The translations under genes and the position numbers were made by a program. Positions 8,596 through 16,700 of a stretch of 42,950 bases of DNA are shown here, in pieces (position 1 is the first letter of the stretch; every line of letters starts with the position of its first letter). Under the pieces are notes generated by a model. The model worked only from the letters and a program-made list of their open reading frames with translations, ran no database searches and had not been told where the DNA came from. Origin of the DNA: Prevotella sp. (GTDB lineage: Bacteria > Bacteroidota > Bacteroidia > Bacteroidales > Bacteroidaceae). Where the stretch lies: contig JAILMS010000059.1 of NCBI GenBank assembly GCA_024692385.1, forward strand, positions 1-42,950, in the 5' to 3' direction.

Positions 8596-8947
8596 CTGAT
8601 ACCCTCAAAAGAACAGCTAAGCCAGTTCTGGGATAGGCTGTCCTGTGCGTGGGACACGCTAAGCCAGCTCCGTATTAGCTGTACTGGCGCGCAAAAACTT
8701 GCAAAACTATTAACCTATTAACATAACACCCCTCAATCCTCGATAAATAAAGGGCTCAGGCCATGTTAATAGTTGCTCAAACTATTAACATACATGTACC
8801 ATACTTCTATTCTACATTTTGGGAGTCTATTTTGTATGTCGGTTAATAGTAGGTTAAATGTTTCCAAACTATTAACATGGCTCAAATGCCCTCTACATCG
8901 GCATTTGCGCCCAGTTATGTTAATAGGTTAATAGTTTTTGATTATAC
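8596..8947. other. 352-bp non-coding interval between convergent genes
   Basis: No convincing gene. The left part (8605-8680) has a direct repeat GCTAAGCCAG at 8616-8625 and 8658-8667, and small stem-loops AGAAC/GTTCT (8610-8629) and GTCC/GGAC (8640-8655). The right part is the CTATTAAC array listed separately. An additional stem CAAATGCC/GGCATTTG (8883-8890 with 8900-8907) lies inside the array. The interval separates the ends of the plus-strand membrane protein gene and the minus-strand metallohydrolase gene. Confidence 0.8.
8702..8940. repeat. Symmetric array of eight CTATTAAC / GTTAATAG boxes
   Basis: Forward boxes lie at 8707-8714, 8715-8722, 8782-8789 and 8869-8876; inverted boxes at 8765-8772, 8842-8849, 8919-8926 and 8927-8934. 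The order is forward-forward, reverse-forward, reverse-forward, reverse-reverse, a mirror-symmetric layout. The outer arms (8702-8727 and 8914-8940) are inverted copies of each other with one extra A. The pair 8763-8774/8780-8791 forms a perfect 12-bp stem with a 5-nt loop. It could be a REP/MITE-like element or a binding array; no transposase or replication gene is present in the window. Confidence 0.85.
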
Positions 8948-9718
8948 TTATAAATGTATCGTTTCCCCCTCTCTTGAGATTGTCCAAAGGGGAATACCTT
9001 TCTCATCTGTGAATTCCTTCATTCGCCATGAGGATTCGAAACCGCTGGCAACAAAATGCATGGGAACAAAGAGACCGACATTGAATCGCTCGATGAACTG
9101 GCGGCCGCCAAGGGTATAGCCGTTGCCGATGCGTCCATCTACAGGGAACATCACCACATCAAAGCTATTGGTTATCTTACTGATGTCTTTTAACTCGCCC
9201 AAATACTGCTTTTCATGGGCTATCGGATCAATTTCTTCATCGAACTCTTCACTATAGATGGTCTCGCCAGGTTTGACATCCTGCAGGAATCTCGCATACC
9301 AGTTATTCAAGTTTCCAGCATGGAAGAATCGTTTACCCCCAGTCTCAACAATCCAAGAGACGCCACAGTCTGTGCTGCCTAATGCCCATACAGATACTGT
9401 TCCATCTGACCATGTGCCACCCTTTGCTAACCATACGTTAGCATCCTCTTTATTGGCTCTACGATGCTTGTAGATGTCCTTGGAAAGAACATAGGTTATA
9501 TCCTCGTGTTGTTCCTTCCATTTGAAGATAGCGCTATTGAAGTGGTCTTCGTGGAAATGACTGGAGAAAACATAGATGGGTTTGCTCTTCTTCAGAAATG
9601 AAGAGACAACATCATACGGATCGAGCCAATAGTCGAAAATCAGGATGGATTTATCTGTTTCCAGTACGAAACAACTATGGAATACGTAAGTCAACGTCAT
9701 TGTTGTATCAATAGTCAT
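8948..9718 (-). CDS. Metallo-beta-lactamase-fold hydrolase
   Basis: 256 residues from ATG 9718; an ATG at 9700 would also fit. The metal-binding motif is SHFHEDHF (HxHxDH) at about residues 53-60. Further family landmarks are FHAGNLNNW (in place of the usual HxGD-type stretch) and the late VPMHFVASG supplying a His ligand. The N-terminal strand pair YVFHSCFVLETD...LIFDYW is typical of the UlaG-like branch of the fold. No signal peptide, so cytoplasmic. Substrate unknown. It follows the zinc-ribbon gene after 16 bp and is probably in an operon with it. Confidence 0.82.
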   Translation of the reverse strand: MTIDTTMTLTYVFHSCFVLETDKSILIFDYWLDPYDVVSSFLKKSKPIYVFSSHFHEDHFNSAIFKWKEQHEDITYVLSKDIYKHRRANKEDANVWLAKGGTWSDGTVSVWALGSTDCGVSWIVETGGKRFFHAGNLNNWYARFLQDVKPGETIYSEEFDEEIDPIAHEKQYLGELKDISKITNSFDVVMFPVDGRIGNGYTLGGRQFIERFNVGLFVPMHFVASGFESSWRMKEFTDEKGIPLWTISREGETIHL

Positions 9719-9734
9719 TGTATCTCAAATCTAC

Positions 9735-10028
9735 TTATGTCCAAAACTCCTTTTCTCCAGTATCTACCATTTCACCCTCACACTTGGGACAGGTCTTCAT
9801 ATCCCATACACGGATGTTGTCACTGCCACATTGAAGACACAGGCGGCCAACCTCGCTTCTATAGGAAGGTGCCACGTCTGCAATGATGCCACCCACTACA
9901 ATATTCTGAATGGTCTTGCAGTCGGGGCAGAGCATGGGGGTAATCTGTTGGCGGAACAGTCCGCGCCCCTCATACACCTCAGCCTCATAGCCACAGCTCT
10001 TACAGCGATATTTCCGTTTCCATGCCAT
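9735..10028 (-). CDS. Small protein with two zinc ribbons
   Basis: 97 residues with four CxxC pairs: CKSCGYE, CPDC, CLQCGSDN and CPKCEGE. They can form two zinc ribbons, one at each half of the protein. The N-terminus is basic (MAWKRKYRCKSCG). There is no catalytic domain, so a metal-binding adaptor or nucleic-acid-binding role is likely, but this is not established by the sequence. It is the first gene of a two-gene unit with the metallohydrolase. Confidence 0.8.
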   Translation of the reverse strand: MAWKRKYRCKSCGYEAEVYEGRGLFRQQITPMLCPDCKTIQNIVVGGIIADVAPSYRSEVGRLCLQCGSDNIRVWDMKTCPKCEGEMVDTGEKEFWT

Positions 10029-10075
10029 CTAATCAATGGTTTTATCTTTTCTCTATAATCATTTAAATAGCTCTA

Positions 10076-10083
10076 CAAAAGTA
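10076..10083 (-). promoter_or_regulatory. -7 box upstream of the zinc-ribbon/metallohydrolase pair
   Basis: TACTTTTG on the minus strand matches TAnnTTTG; no clear TTG lies at the -33 position. The leader would be about 43 nt. Confidence 0.5.
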
Positions 10084-10177
10084 CGAAAAATAATGTAAAA
10101 CGAGGCTCTTTGCATTGATTTTTGAGATTAATTAGGGAAAATAATGGAGAACGTGTTGTTAAAATTCTTTATTATTC

Positions 10178-10208
10178 TTTGGGAGTTCTGAATTTCTTTG
10201 TACTTTTG
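10178..10208 (+). promoter_or_regulatory. Promoter of the membrane-anchored regulator
   Basis: TTTG (10178-10181), 19 nt, TACTTTTG (10201-10208). The box is close upstream of the coding region and supports the ATG at 10247, with a leader of about 34 nt. Confidence 0.75.
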
Positions 10209-10246
10209 CATTACATAATGAAACATTGTCCTTAACAAAAAGAAAG

Positions 10247-10933
10247 ATGGTCTTCAAACAACAATATGCTGTCATCGTGCTTTTTGCCCTGATTGTTACC
10301 TCTTGTCTAACGAGCTTGGGCAGTTATCGTTCTACGGATAGAATGGTCAACGAAGATATGGAAAGAGCCTTGGCACTTGCCTTGGAAGAGCAGGAGAGCG
10401 ATGTGATTAGTCAAGATACCATTCGTACATTCAATAGTCACTTGCAGATTGCTGAGTTGCGAGGTAAGGCAACGCTGACGGTGGAAACCCGTGGCCAGCA
10501 GTTGCAGGCCTATGCACACTGTTCTGAGGCTACCATCTTCCGCCTGTCTGACCAGCGCCCTGCTACTGTGTTGTGGGTGTTGACAGGATTATGGGCTATG
10601 TTTGTGTGGTATCGTCGTCGCGAATTAATGGGACAGGTCCATGATGTTTTTGGCGGGCTGACCTATTCAGCAGTAGACAGTTGTTTCTATGCTGCCAATG
10701 GCAATAAGGTACCACTTACTCCCATGCAGCACCAGCTGATGGAGATGTTTTTCCACTCACCCTCTCACTCACTGACAAAGACGGAGATATGTGATGCCCT
10801 CTGGCCTAAGAAACCTGATGCCAGCGAGACGCTGTATACGCTCATTCGCCGACTGAAACCAGTTGTAGAGCAACATTCTAATCTCAAAATAGAATCTGAT
10901 CGCAGTAAAGCGTATCGTCTGGAAATCAAATAG
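10247..10933 (+). CDS. Membrane-anchored winged-helix (OmpR-type) transcriptional regulator
   Basis: 228 residues from the ATG at 10247; the frame is open to a TTG at 10226. One span lies at about residues 7-27, a periplasmic segment of about 75 residues follows, then a second span near 106-121 (TVLWVLTGLWAMFVWY). The cytoplasmic C-terminus (about 145-228) is an OmpR/PhoB-like winged helix: VPLTPMQHQLMEMFFHSP, then SLTKTEICDALWPKKPDASETLYTLIRRL, with the typical recognition helix. No receiver domain is present. It resembles ToxR/CadC in concept, though here the DNA-binding domain follows the second span. The signal sensed and targets are unknown. Confidence 0.82.
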   Translation: MVFKQQYAVIVLFALIVTSCLTSLGSYRSTDRMVNEDMERALALALEEQESDVISQDTIRTFNSHLQIAELRGKATLTVETRGQQLQAYAHCSEATIFRLSDQRPATVLWVLTGLWAMFVWYRRRELMGQVHDVFGGLTYSAVDSCFYAANGNKVPLTPMQHQLMEMFFHSPSHSLTKTEICDALWPKKPDASETLYTLIRRLKPVVEQHSNLKIESDRSKAYRLEIK

Positions 10934-10951
10934 ATAGAATTCTGGATAATT

Positions 10952-10990
10952 GTCTGACAGTAAATGTCAGTGAATTGTCAGGCAGTTTTT
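10952..10990 (+). terminator. Terminator-like hairpins after the membrane regulator
   Basis: An 8-bp stem pairs 10952-10959 with 10976-10983 (one wobble), followed by AG and five T. The same left arm CTGACA (10954-10959) can instead pair with TGTCAG at 10965-10970 around a 5-nt loop, so two exclusive folds exist. Confidence 0.5.
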
Positions 10991-11013
10991 AACAGCCTTT
11001 TCTTGTTTGTTGC

Positions 11014-11021
11014 TACCTTTG
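11014..11021 (+). promoter_or_regulatory. -7 box upstream of the GT117 gene
   Basis: TACCTTTG lies 24 nt before the ATG at 11046 and downstream of the earlier possible TTG start at 11007, so it supports the ATG. No good -33 TTG at 19-21 nt. Confidence 0.55.
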
Positions 11022-11045
11022 CCGAAAACTTCAAAGCAAAGTGTT

Positions 11046-13532
11046 ATGCAACCAACAACATTCTCTAAAATCAACACCCTCATGGCATGGCTTGTGTTTG
11101 TCATCGCCGCTGTGTTGTATGGTCTCACCGTAGAGCCTACGGCAAGCTTGTGGGACTGTCCTGAATTCATTGCGTGTGGCTATAAATTGGAAATAGGTCA
11201 TCCGCCTGGCGCACCCTTCTTTATGCTGGTAGCCAACCTCTTCTCTCAGTTTGCCAGCGATCCTTCGCAGATAGCATTGATGGTCAACCTGCTGTCGGCA
11301 CTCTTGAGTGCGGGCTGCATCTTCTTCCTATTCCTTACCATCACGCACCTTGCTCAGAAACTGATGATAGGAAAGGTGGCAGCTAACGCTCCACTTGGCA
11401 TTATTCGCTATTCACTGAATAAGGTTATCACCATTGAGACATGCGGTGTGGTAGGAGCGCTGACCTATACCTTCAGCGACTCCTTCTGGTTCTCGGCTGT
11501 TGAGGCGGAGGTTTATGCTTTCTCGTCGTTCCTTACAGCACTGATGTTCTGGCTTATTCTGAAATGGGAGAATGAGGCCGACCAGCCTCGCAGTGACCGA
11601 TGGATAATTTTGATAGCCTATATCACCGGTCTGTCTATTGGTGTCCATCTGCTCTGTCTGCTCTGCTTACCGGCTATGGCCTTTGTCGTCTGGTTTCGCA
11701 AAGATAAACTTCTCTCACGCCTTGTCAGAGAGCGTCGCAGATTACTGAAGTCGTCAGTATCCTGTCTGCTGATGTTTCTGGTGGGCTTCAGTAGCTATGG
11801 TGTCATCCTTGTCCGTGCCAACGCCTGTCCACCGATGTGTGAGAATGAGCCCAAGACGCTTTCCACACTGGGCAAGTATCTGAGCCGTGAACAGTATGGT
11901 CAGAAACCGCTCTACCCACGTATCTACTCTATGGCCCATGCTCAGGCATATGAGGACTGGATGGGAGAAATGGAGACGCATGAGGGCATACCAACGAAAG
12001 CGGAGAATCTGCGCTTCTTCCTGACTTATCAGGCGAACTTCATGTACTGGCGCTATTTCCTCTGGAACTTCGTGGGACGGCAGAACAATATCCAGGGGCA
12101 GGGTGAGGTAGAGCACGGCAACTGGATAACGGGTATCCGATGGATTGACGACTGGCTGCTGGGCTGCGATACCTCGCAACTGCCATCCGACTTGGCTGAG
12201 AACAAAGGACGCAACGTTTTCTATGGTCTGCCACTACTATTGGGCTTGCTGGGCATCTTCTGGCAATGGCGACAGGGCCGTGAGGGATGTCGACAGCTAT
12301 GGATCGTTATGCTACTGTTTGTGATGACGGGCTTGGCCATCGTGGTCTATCTCAACCAGACACCCATGCCGCCACGAGAACGTGACTATGTCTATGTTGG
12401 CTCATTCTATGCCTTTTCCATCTGGATAGGGTTGGGGGCTGCCTACCTCAGAAAGCTGGCTCCTCTTGCTCTTCTCGTTCCCCTGCAGATGGTTTCTCAG
12501 ACGTGGGATGACCACGACCGCTCAGGACGCTATACCTGTCGCGACTTCGGACAGAACTACCTGATGACCATGCAGGATGAAGGCAATCCTGTTATCTTTA
12601 CCAACGGCGATAACGACACGTTTCCCTTGTGGTATAATCAAGAGGTGGAAGGTGTGCGCAGAGATACGCGCGACTGCAACCTGGAATACTTGCAGACAGA
12701 CTGGTACATTGACCAGATGAAACACCCTGCCTACGATTCTCCCGCCTTGCCAATCAGCTGGAGTCACGAAGACTATCGGGAAGGGAAGATGGAATATCTT
12801 CCCATCAACACCGATAGCCTTACTATTACGTCACCAGAGGGAACCATGGTAATCTCGCTAAAGGATAAGAAGTATCTGCTGAAAAATGAGTTGATGGTGC
12901 TGGAGATGCTGTCGAATGCCGTATGGAGCCGTCCTTTCTATGTGGCCATCAGTATGGGCAACAACCTCTCATTCCTGCACGACCATCTGGTGCTTGAAGG
13001 TCTTGCCTATCGCATCTCACCAAAAGCTACTGAACAACAGGTAGATGTGGAACGGCTCTACGATAACATCATGCATCGCTTCCGTTATGGCGGTCTTAAT
13101 ACTCCTGGTATCTATGTCGATGAGGATGTGAAACACATGGCCAATACCCACCAGTTTATTATGGGTGTACTCATCGACTCATTGCTCCAGCAGGGCGATA
13201 CCCAGCGGGCGCTGAACGTCTGCAAGAAATGGCAGCAAGAAATGCCACAAGAGAATCTGCCCTATACTGATGCAGCGCTCTCTATGGCACGCTGCTACTA
13301 CCTGACCAGTCAGCCCAAGCTGGGCGATGCCATTGTCAGCAACCTGCTACGACGCTCAGCGGAGTGGATTACATGGATTGATACTATCACTCCTTCGCGT
13401 CGTAATGCTTCAGCCTATACACGCTATATCTGGCTAAAGACTATGCGCCAGACCTTGTTAGTTGCCGACCAATTCAACAGAACCGATAAGTTTCATCAAT
13501 ACCTCAATCAATATGCATCCTTCAATCAATAA
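11046..13532 (+). CDS. GT117 / DUF2723 family membrane glycosyltransferase
   Basis: 828 residues. The N-terminal half holds many transmembrane spans, starting MAWLVFVIAAVLYGLTVEP. It carries the family landmarks LWDCPEFIACGYKLEIGHPP, with the acidic Asp/Glu expected of GT-C enzymes in the first external loop, and AVEAEVYAFSSFLTALMFWL. The C-terminal part (about residue 500 onward) is soluble and begins NPVIFTNGDNDTFPLWYNQEVEGVR-like sequence, typical of this family. Members occur widely in Bacteroidetes and are thought to transfer sugars from lipid carriers at the inner membrane; the acceptor is unknown. The next small membrane gene overlaps its end by 20 nt, so they are coupled. Confidence 0.88.
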   Translation: MQPTTFSKINTLMAWLVFVIAAVLYGLTVEPTASLWDCPEFIACGYKLEIGHPPGAPFFMLVANLFSQFASDPSQIALMVNLLSALLSAGCIFFLFLTITHLAQKLMIGKVAANAPLGIIRYSLNKVITIETCGVVGALTYTFSDSFWFSAVEAEVYAFSSFLTALMFWLILKWENEADQPRSDRWIILIAYITGLSIGVHLLCLLCLPAMAFVVWFRKDKLLSRLVRERRRLLKSSVSCLLMFLVGFSSYGVILVRANACPPMCENEPKTLSTLGKYLSREQYGQKPLYPRIYSMAHAQAYEDWMGEMETHEGIPTKAENLRFFLTYQANFMYWRYFLWNFVGRQNNIQGQGEVEHGNWITGIRWIDDWLLGCDTSQLPSDLAENKGRNVFYGLPLLLGLLGIFWQWRQGREGCRQLWIVMLLFVMTGLAIVVYLNQTPMPPRERDYVYVGSFYAFSIWIGLGAAYLRKLAPLALLVPLQMVSQTWDDHDRSGRYTCRDFGQNYLMTMQDEGNPVIFTNGDNDTFPLWYNQEVEGVRRDTRDCNLEYLQTDWYIDQMKHPAYDSPALPISWSHEDYREGKMEYLPINTDSLTITSPEGTMVISLKDKKYLLKNELMVLEMLSNAVWSRPFYVAISMGNNLSFLHDHLVLEGLAYRISPKATEQQVDVERLYDNIMHRFRYGGLNTPGIYVDEDVKHMANTHQFIMGVLIDSLLQQGDTQRALNVCKKWQQEMPQENLPYTDAALSMARCYYLTSQPKLGDAIVSNLLRRSAEWITWIDTITPSRRNASAYTRYIWLKTMRQTLLVADQFNRTDKFHQYLNQYASFNQ

Positions 13533-13737
13533 ATGCTTCTCTGTCTTGAGGAGTCGTCATATCCTTATCGCTGCATGCGCACTAATCGTTGCAGGTTACT
13601 TCCTGATGTCGGGGGCAGGCAGTACAGAAGAGTCATTCAATCCAGACATCTTCTCGCCTCGTCGTATCGTCGTGGCCCCCATCTTATGCCTTGCTGGCTA
13701 TCTGCTCATCATTGTTGGTATCCTCTACAAGAAGTAA
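13513..13737 (+). CDS. DUF3098-type small membrane protein
   Basis: 74 residues with two membrane spans (about 18-33 and 53-71) separated by a loop containing STEESFNPDIFSPRRIVVAP. Size, the FNPDIFSPRRI segment and two-span layout match the Bacteroidetes DUF3098 family, known to me only as an uncharacterised family. The start at ATG 13513 lies inside the end of the GT117 gene (20-nt overlap in another frame). It converges with the leucine-rich surface protein gene, whose stop lies 36 bp away. Confidence 0.8.
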   Translation: MHPSINKCFSVLRSRHILIAACALIVAGYFLMSGAGSTEESFNPDIFSPRRIVVAPILCLAGYLLIIVGILYKK

Positions 13738-13773
13738 GAACACTGGCGCAACTCGCTGAGAGCAACTAATGGC

Positions 13774-16700
13774 TTACTTTACCAGTATTCGCTTGCCTCG
13801 CTGGATGTAGATGCCCTTAGGCAGGCGGATGGTGGAGCCTGTAGGAGCTACCAGACGACCGTTGAGATCGTAGATGGGAGCATCAGAAGACAACTGGTCG
13901 GCTTGGATGCTCTGTATGCCACTGGGGTCGTACAGTCTGACATGCTGGAAGTAAGGCCAACAGTTGCCGGTGAGTGTTTCTAACTGAGTGCGTAGCAGAG
14001 CCTGCTCGTAAGCAATATCATCGAAAGTGGTCTTCACAGCGTCGGGTAATGTAGTGCCCAACAACGTGATAACGTCACCCTCGCGCAGAACATTGATAAA
14101 TGCCTTGTCGCCAATGGTTTCAACACTGGCAGGGAGCGTCAGCTCAGTGATGGCGCTACAGTCTTTGAAGGCACCTTCGCCAATAGTGGTGAAGTGGTCG
14201 GAGAATACGACATCCTTCAGACTGCTACAACCCTCAAAGGCAAACTCGTCAATAGCTGTTACCTGTTCAGGAAGGGTGATACTGGTGAGCGATACACAGT
14301 TCTGGAACGTGCGGTTGGGTATGGTGTCGAGTGAGGCCTGGTAATTTACCGACTTCAGCTTAGAACACCATAGGAATACCTCCTTGTTCATCTGCGTAAT
14401 GCTGGCGGGCAGCGTGGCTTCTGATAATGAGGTACGCGCAAAGGCCTGAAGACCGATGCTTTGCAACTCTGAGGGCAGAGGTGCGCTAGTCAGTACGCTA
14501 CAGTTGTAGAAAGCCTGATTACCAATGGTAAGCAGATGAGTTGGCAGGGTTACTTCTCTCAACATGAGGCAATCCCTGAAGGCATTGGCCTGGATATGCA
14601 GCACGGGAAGATCCTCACCTTCATAGCTGACGTTATCAGGGATAACAACCGTCTCTAATGTCTTAACGGCAGTGACTACCTCTGCATATTTCTTGAGAAC
14701 AAAAATCTTATAGGTGATATCATTGAGAACTAACTCATCTTCAGACTTGTGGTAGGTAACGACAAGATTCAGGTCGTTGGCAGGCATCGTGCTCTGGAAC
14801 ACTTCGGCGTCTTCCTCGCCCATGGGGTCCTCAGTAAGTCCGGTGATGACATACCAGTGGTTGACACGCTTGAGTTCCTCAGCAGGAAGCGTGACCTCGT
14901 CACCATAATAATAGGTGTAGAGCTCGTCATTCAGCAGACGGTTAGACTCTTTGACCTCGTTCTCATAGAAACGTATCTGGTACTGGAAATTACCACAGAC
15001 GCTGACATTCTTGGCAGGCATGACGGTTGGCAACTGTAGCCAGCCAGAGAAGCGGTGACCCTCCTTGACGGGATCCTCTTCAGGGATGATAGCGCTACCT
15101 ACGAGCAGGCTCAGCTGCTTGTACTGTTCTCCGTCGACGATGTAGGTGAGGGTGTACTCCTGACTGACCGTCATGTTACGGAAGAACTTCCAAGGCTCTT
15201 CCTCTTGATAGGGCTCGATGCTGGGCACATAGAGCTGGGCATAGTTATATACCTCTTGTTCGAAGGCATCCACATTAGCCGAGGGTGCCTGTGTGCTGTT
15301 GGCAGTGAGTTGAGTAATGGCAAGACAACCGCTGAAGCATTCGCTACCTACTATCTCAAGTGAAGCAGGAAGGGTGATGCTGGTCAGATTAGAGCAGTCT
15401 TTAAATACTCTTGAATTGAGGTTGATAATGCCCTCAGGAATGGCGAAGGATGTGAGGGAGGTACAACCTTGGAAGGCTCCCTCCATGATATCAATCATGG
15501 TACCTTGCAGGGTAACCTTCTCCAGTGCTTGACAATCCCAGAAGAAGAGTCTGGACAGAGGCTGAACAAAGCCTTCTGCAAAGGTGGCCTGACGTAGTTG
15601 ACGGCACTGCTTAAAGACCTCATCACCCAGCGTGGTCAGTGAGGCTGGCAGCACAATCTGTTCGATGGCGCTATTGGCGAAGGCCTGCATGCCCAGCGTC
15701 TTAAGACCTGCAGGCAGCTGGATGTCCTTCAGGCTGACGCATCCGTTGAAGGCCTGCTTACCGATGTTCTTGACATTTTCTGAAATTTGGAACTGTGTCA
15801 TTGACCTACAACCTTCGAAGAGGTTATCACTCAAGGTCTCCAGTGTAGTGGGGAAGTTGCTGACAGCTTTCAAACTGCTACAGTTCCTGAATACTCCATT
15901 ACCGATGGAAGTGATGCTGGTAGGAAGAATGATACGCTCCAGGTAGATGCTACCTTCGAAGACTCTCTCAGCAATCTGGACAACAGGGTAGGTAACATCT
16001 TCTAAGCTGACTTCCTCCGGAACCTGCAGGGTGGTAATGTTCTGCGTGAGTTTCTTAACGACTCTCAGAACAATAGCGCGCTTCTCAAGATTCTTTCCGT
16101 TGAGCTTCTCAGCAGGATATAGCTGGTATTCAAAATCGCCAATCTCCTTCTGGTAAGAAACGTAACCGAAGATGTCAGTATTGCGACCTGGCATAATGAT
16201 GGGAACATCCTTGTCCCAGCCAGAGAAGATGCCCTTGCTGGGGGTACTGAAACGTGATTGGTCAATGATGGTGCCACCCATTTGCTTGGTTTGATACCAT
16301 ATTTTATCGTCAACATAGAACGTCAGTGTGAATACACCGTTCTTTTGTATGGTGGCAAAGCTCTTCCATGGCTCCTGAGCCTGATAACCAGCGAGACTGT
16401 TTTCGGGAACAAATAGGTTTATATTATCTTGCGTACCACCAAAGGCTGTGGGATCAGTGGTTGGAACATTCTCAGCCAGACAGAAGACATCCTGCAGCTT
16501 TGGACAGTTAGAGAAAGCACCCTGCTCCAACACCGTGAGACTGGCGGGAAGCGTCAGAGAGAATACCTTCTGACAACCCGTAAAGGCTTCTTTGTGGATA
16601 GCTTGTAGCGAGGTCATCTTGTCCATTACCAGTGTGGTGAGTGCTATACAGTTCTGGAAAGCACCCTGGCCAATTGTTTTCAGTGTAGTGCTGGTGGGCA

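Noticed and set aside
8702..8940. CRISPR array
   Set aside because: Boxes are only 8 bp, in both orientations and unevenly spaced; no spacer structure and no cas genes.
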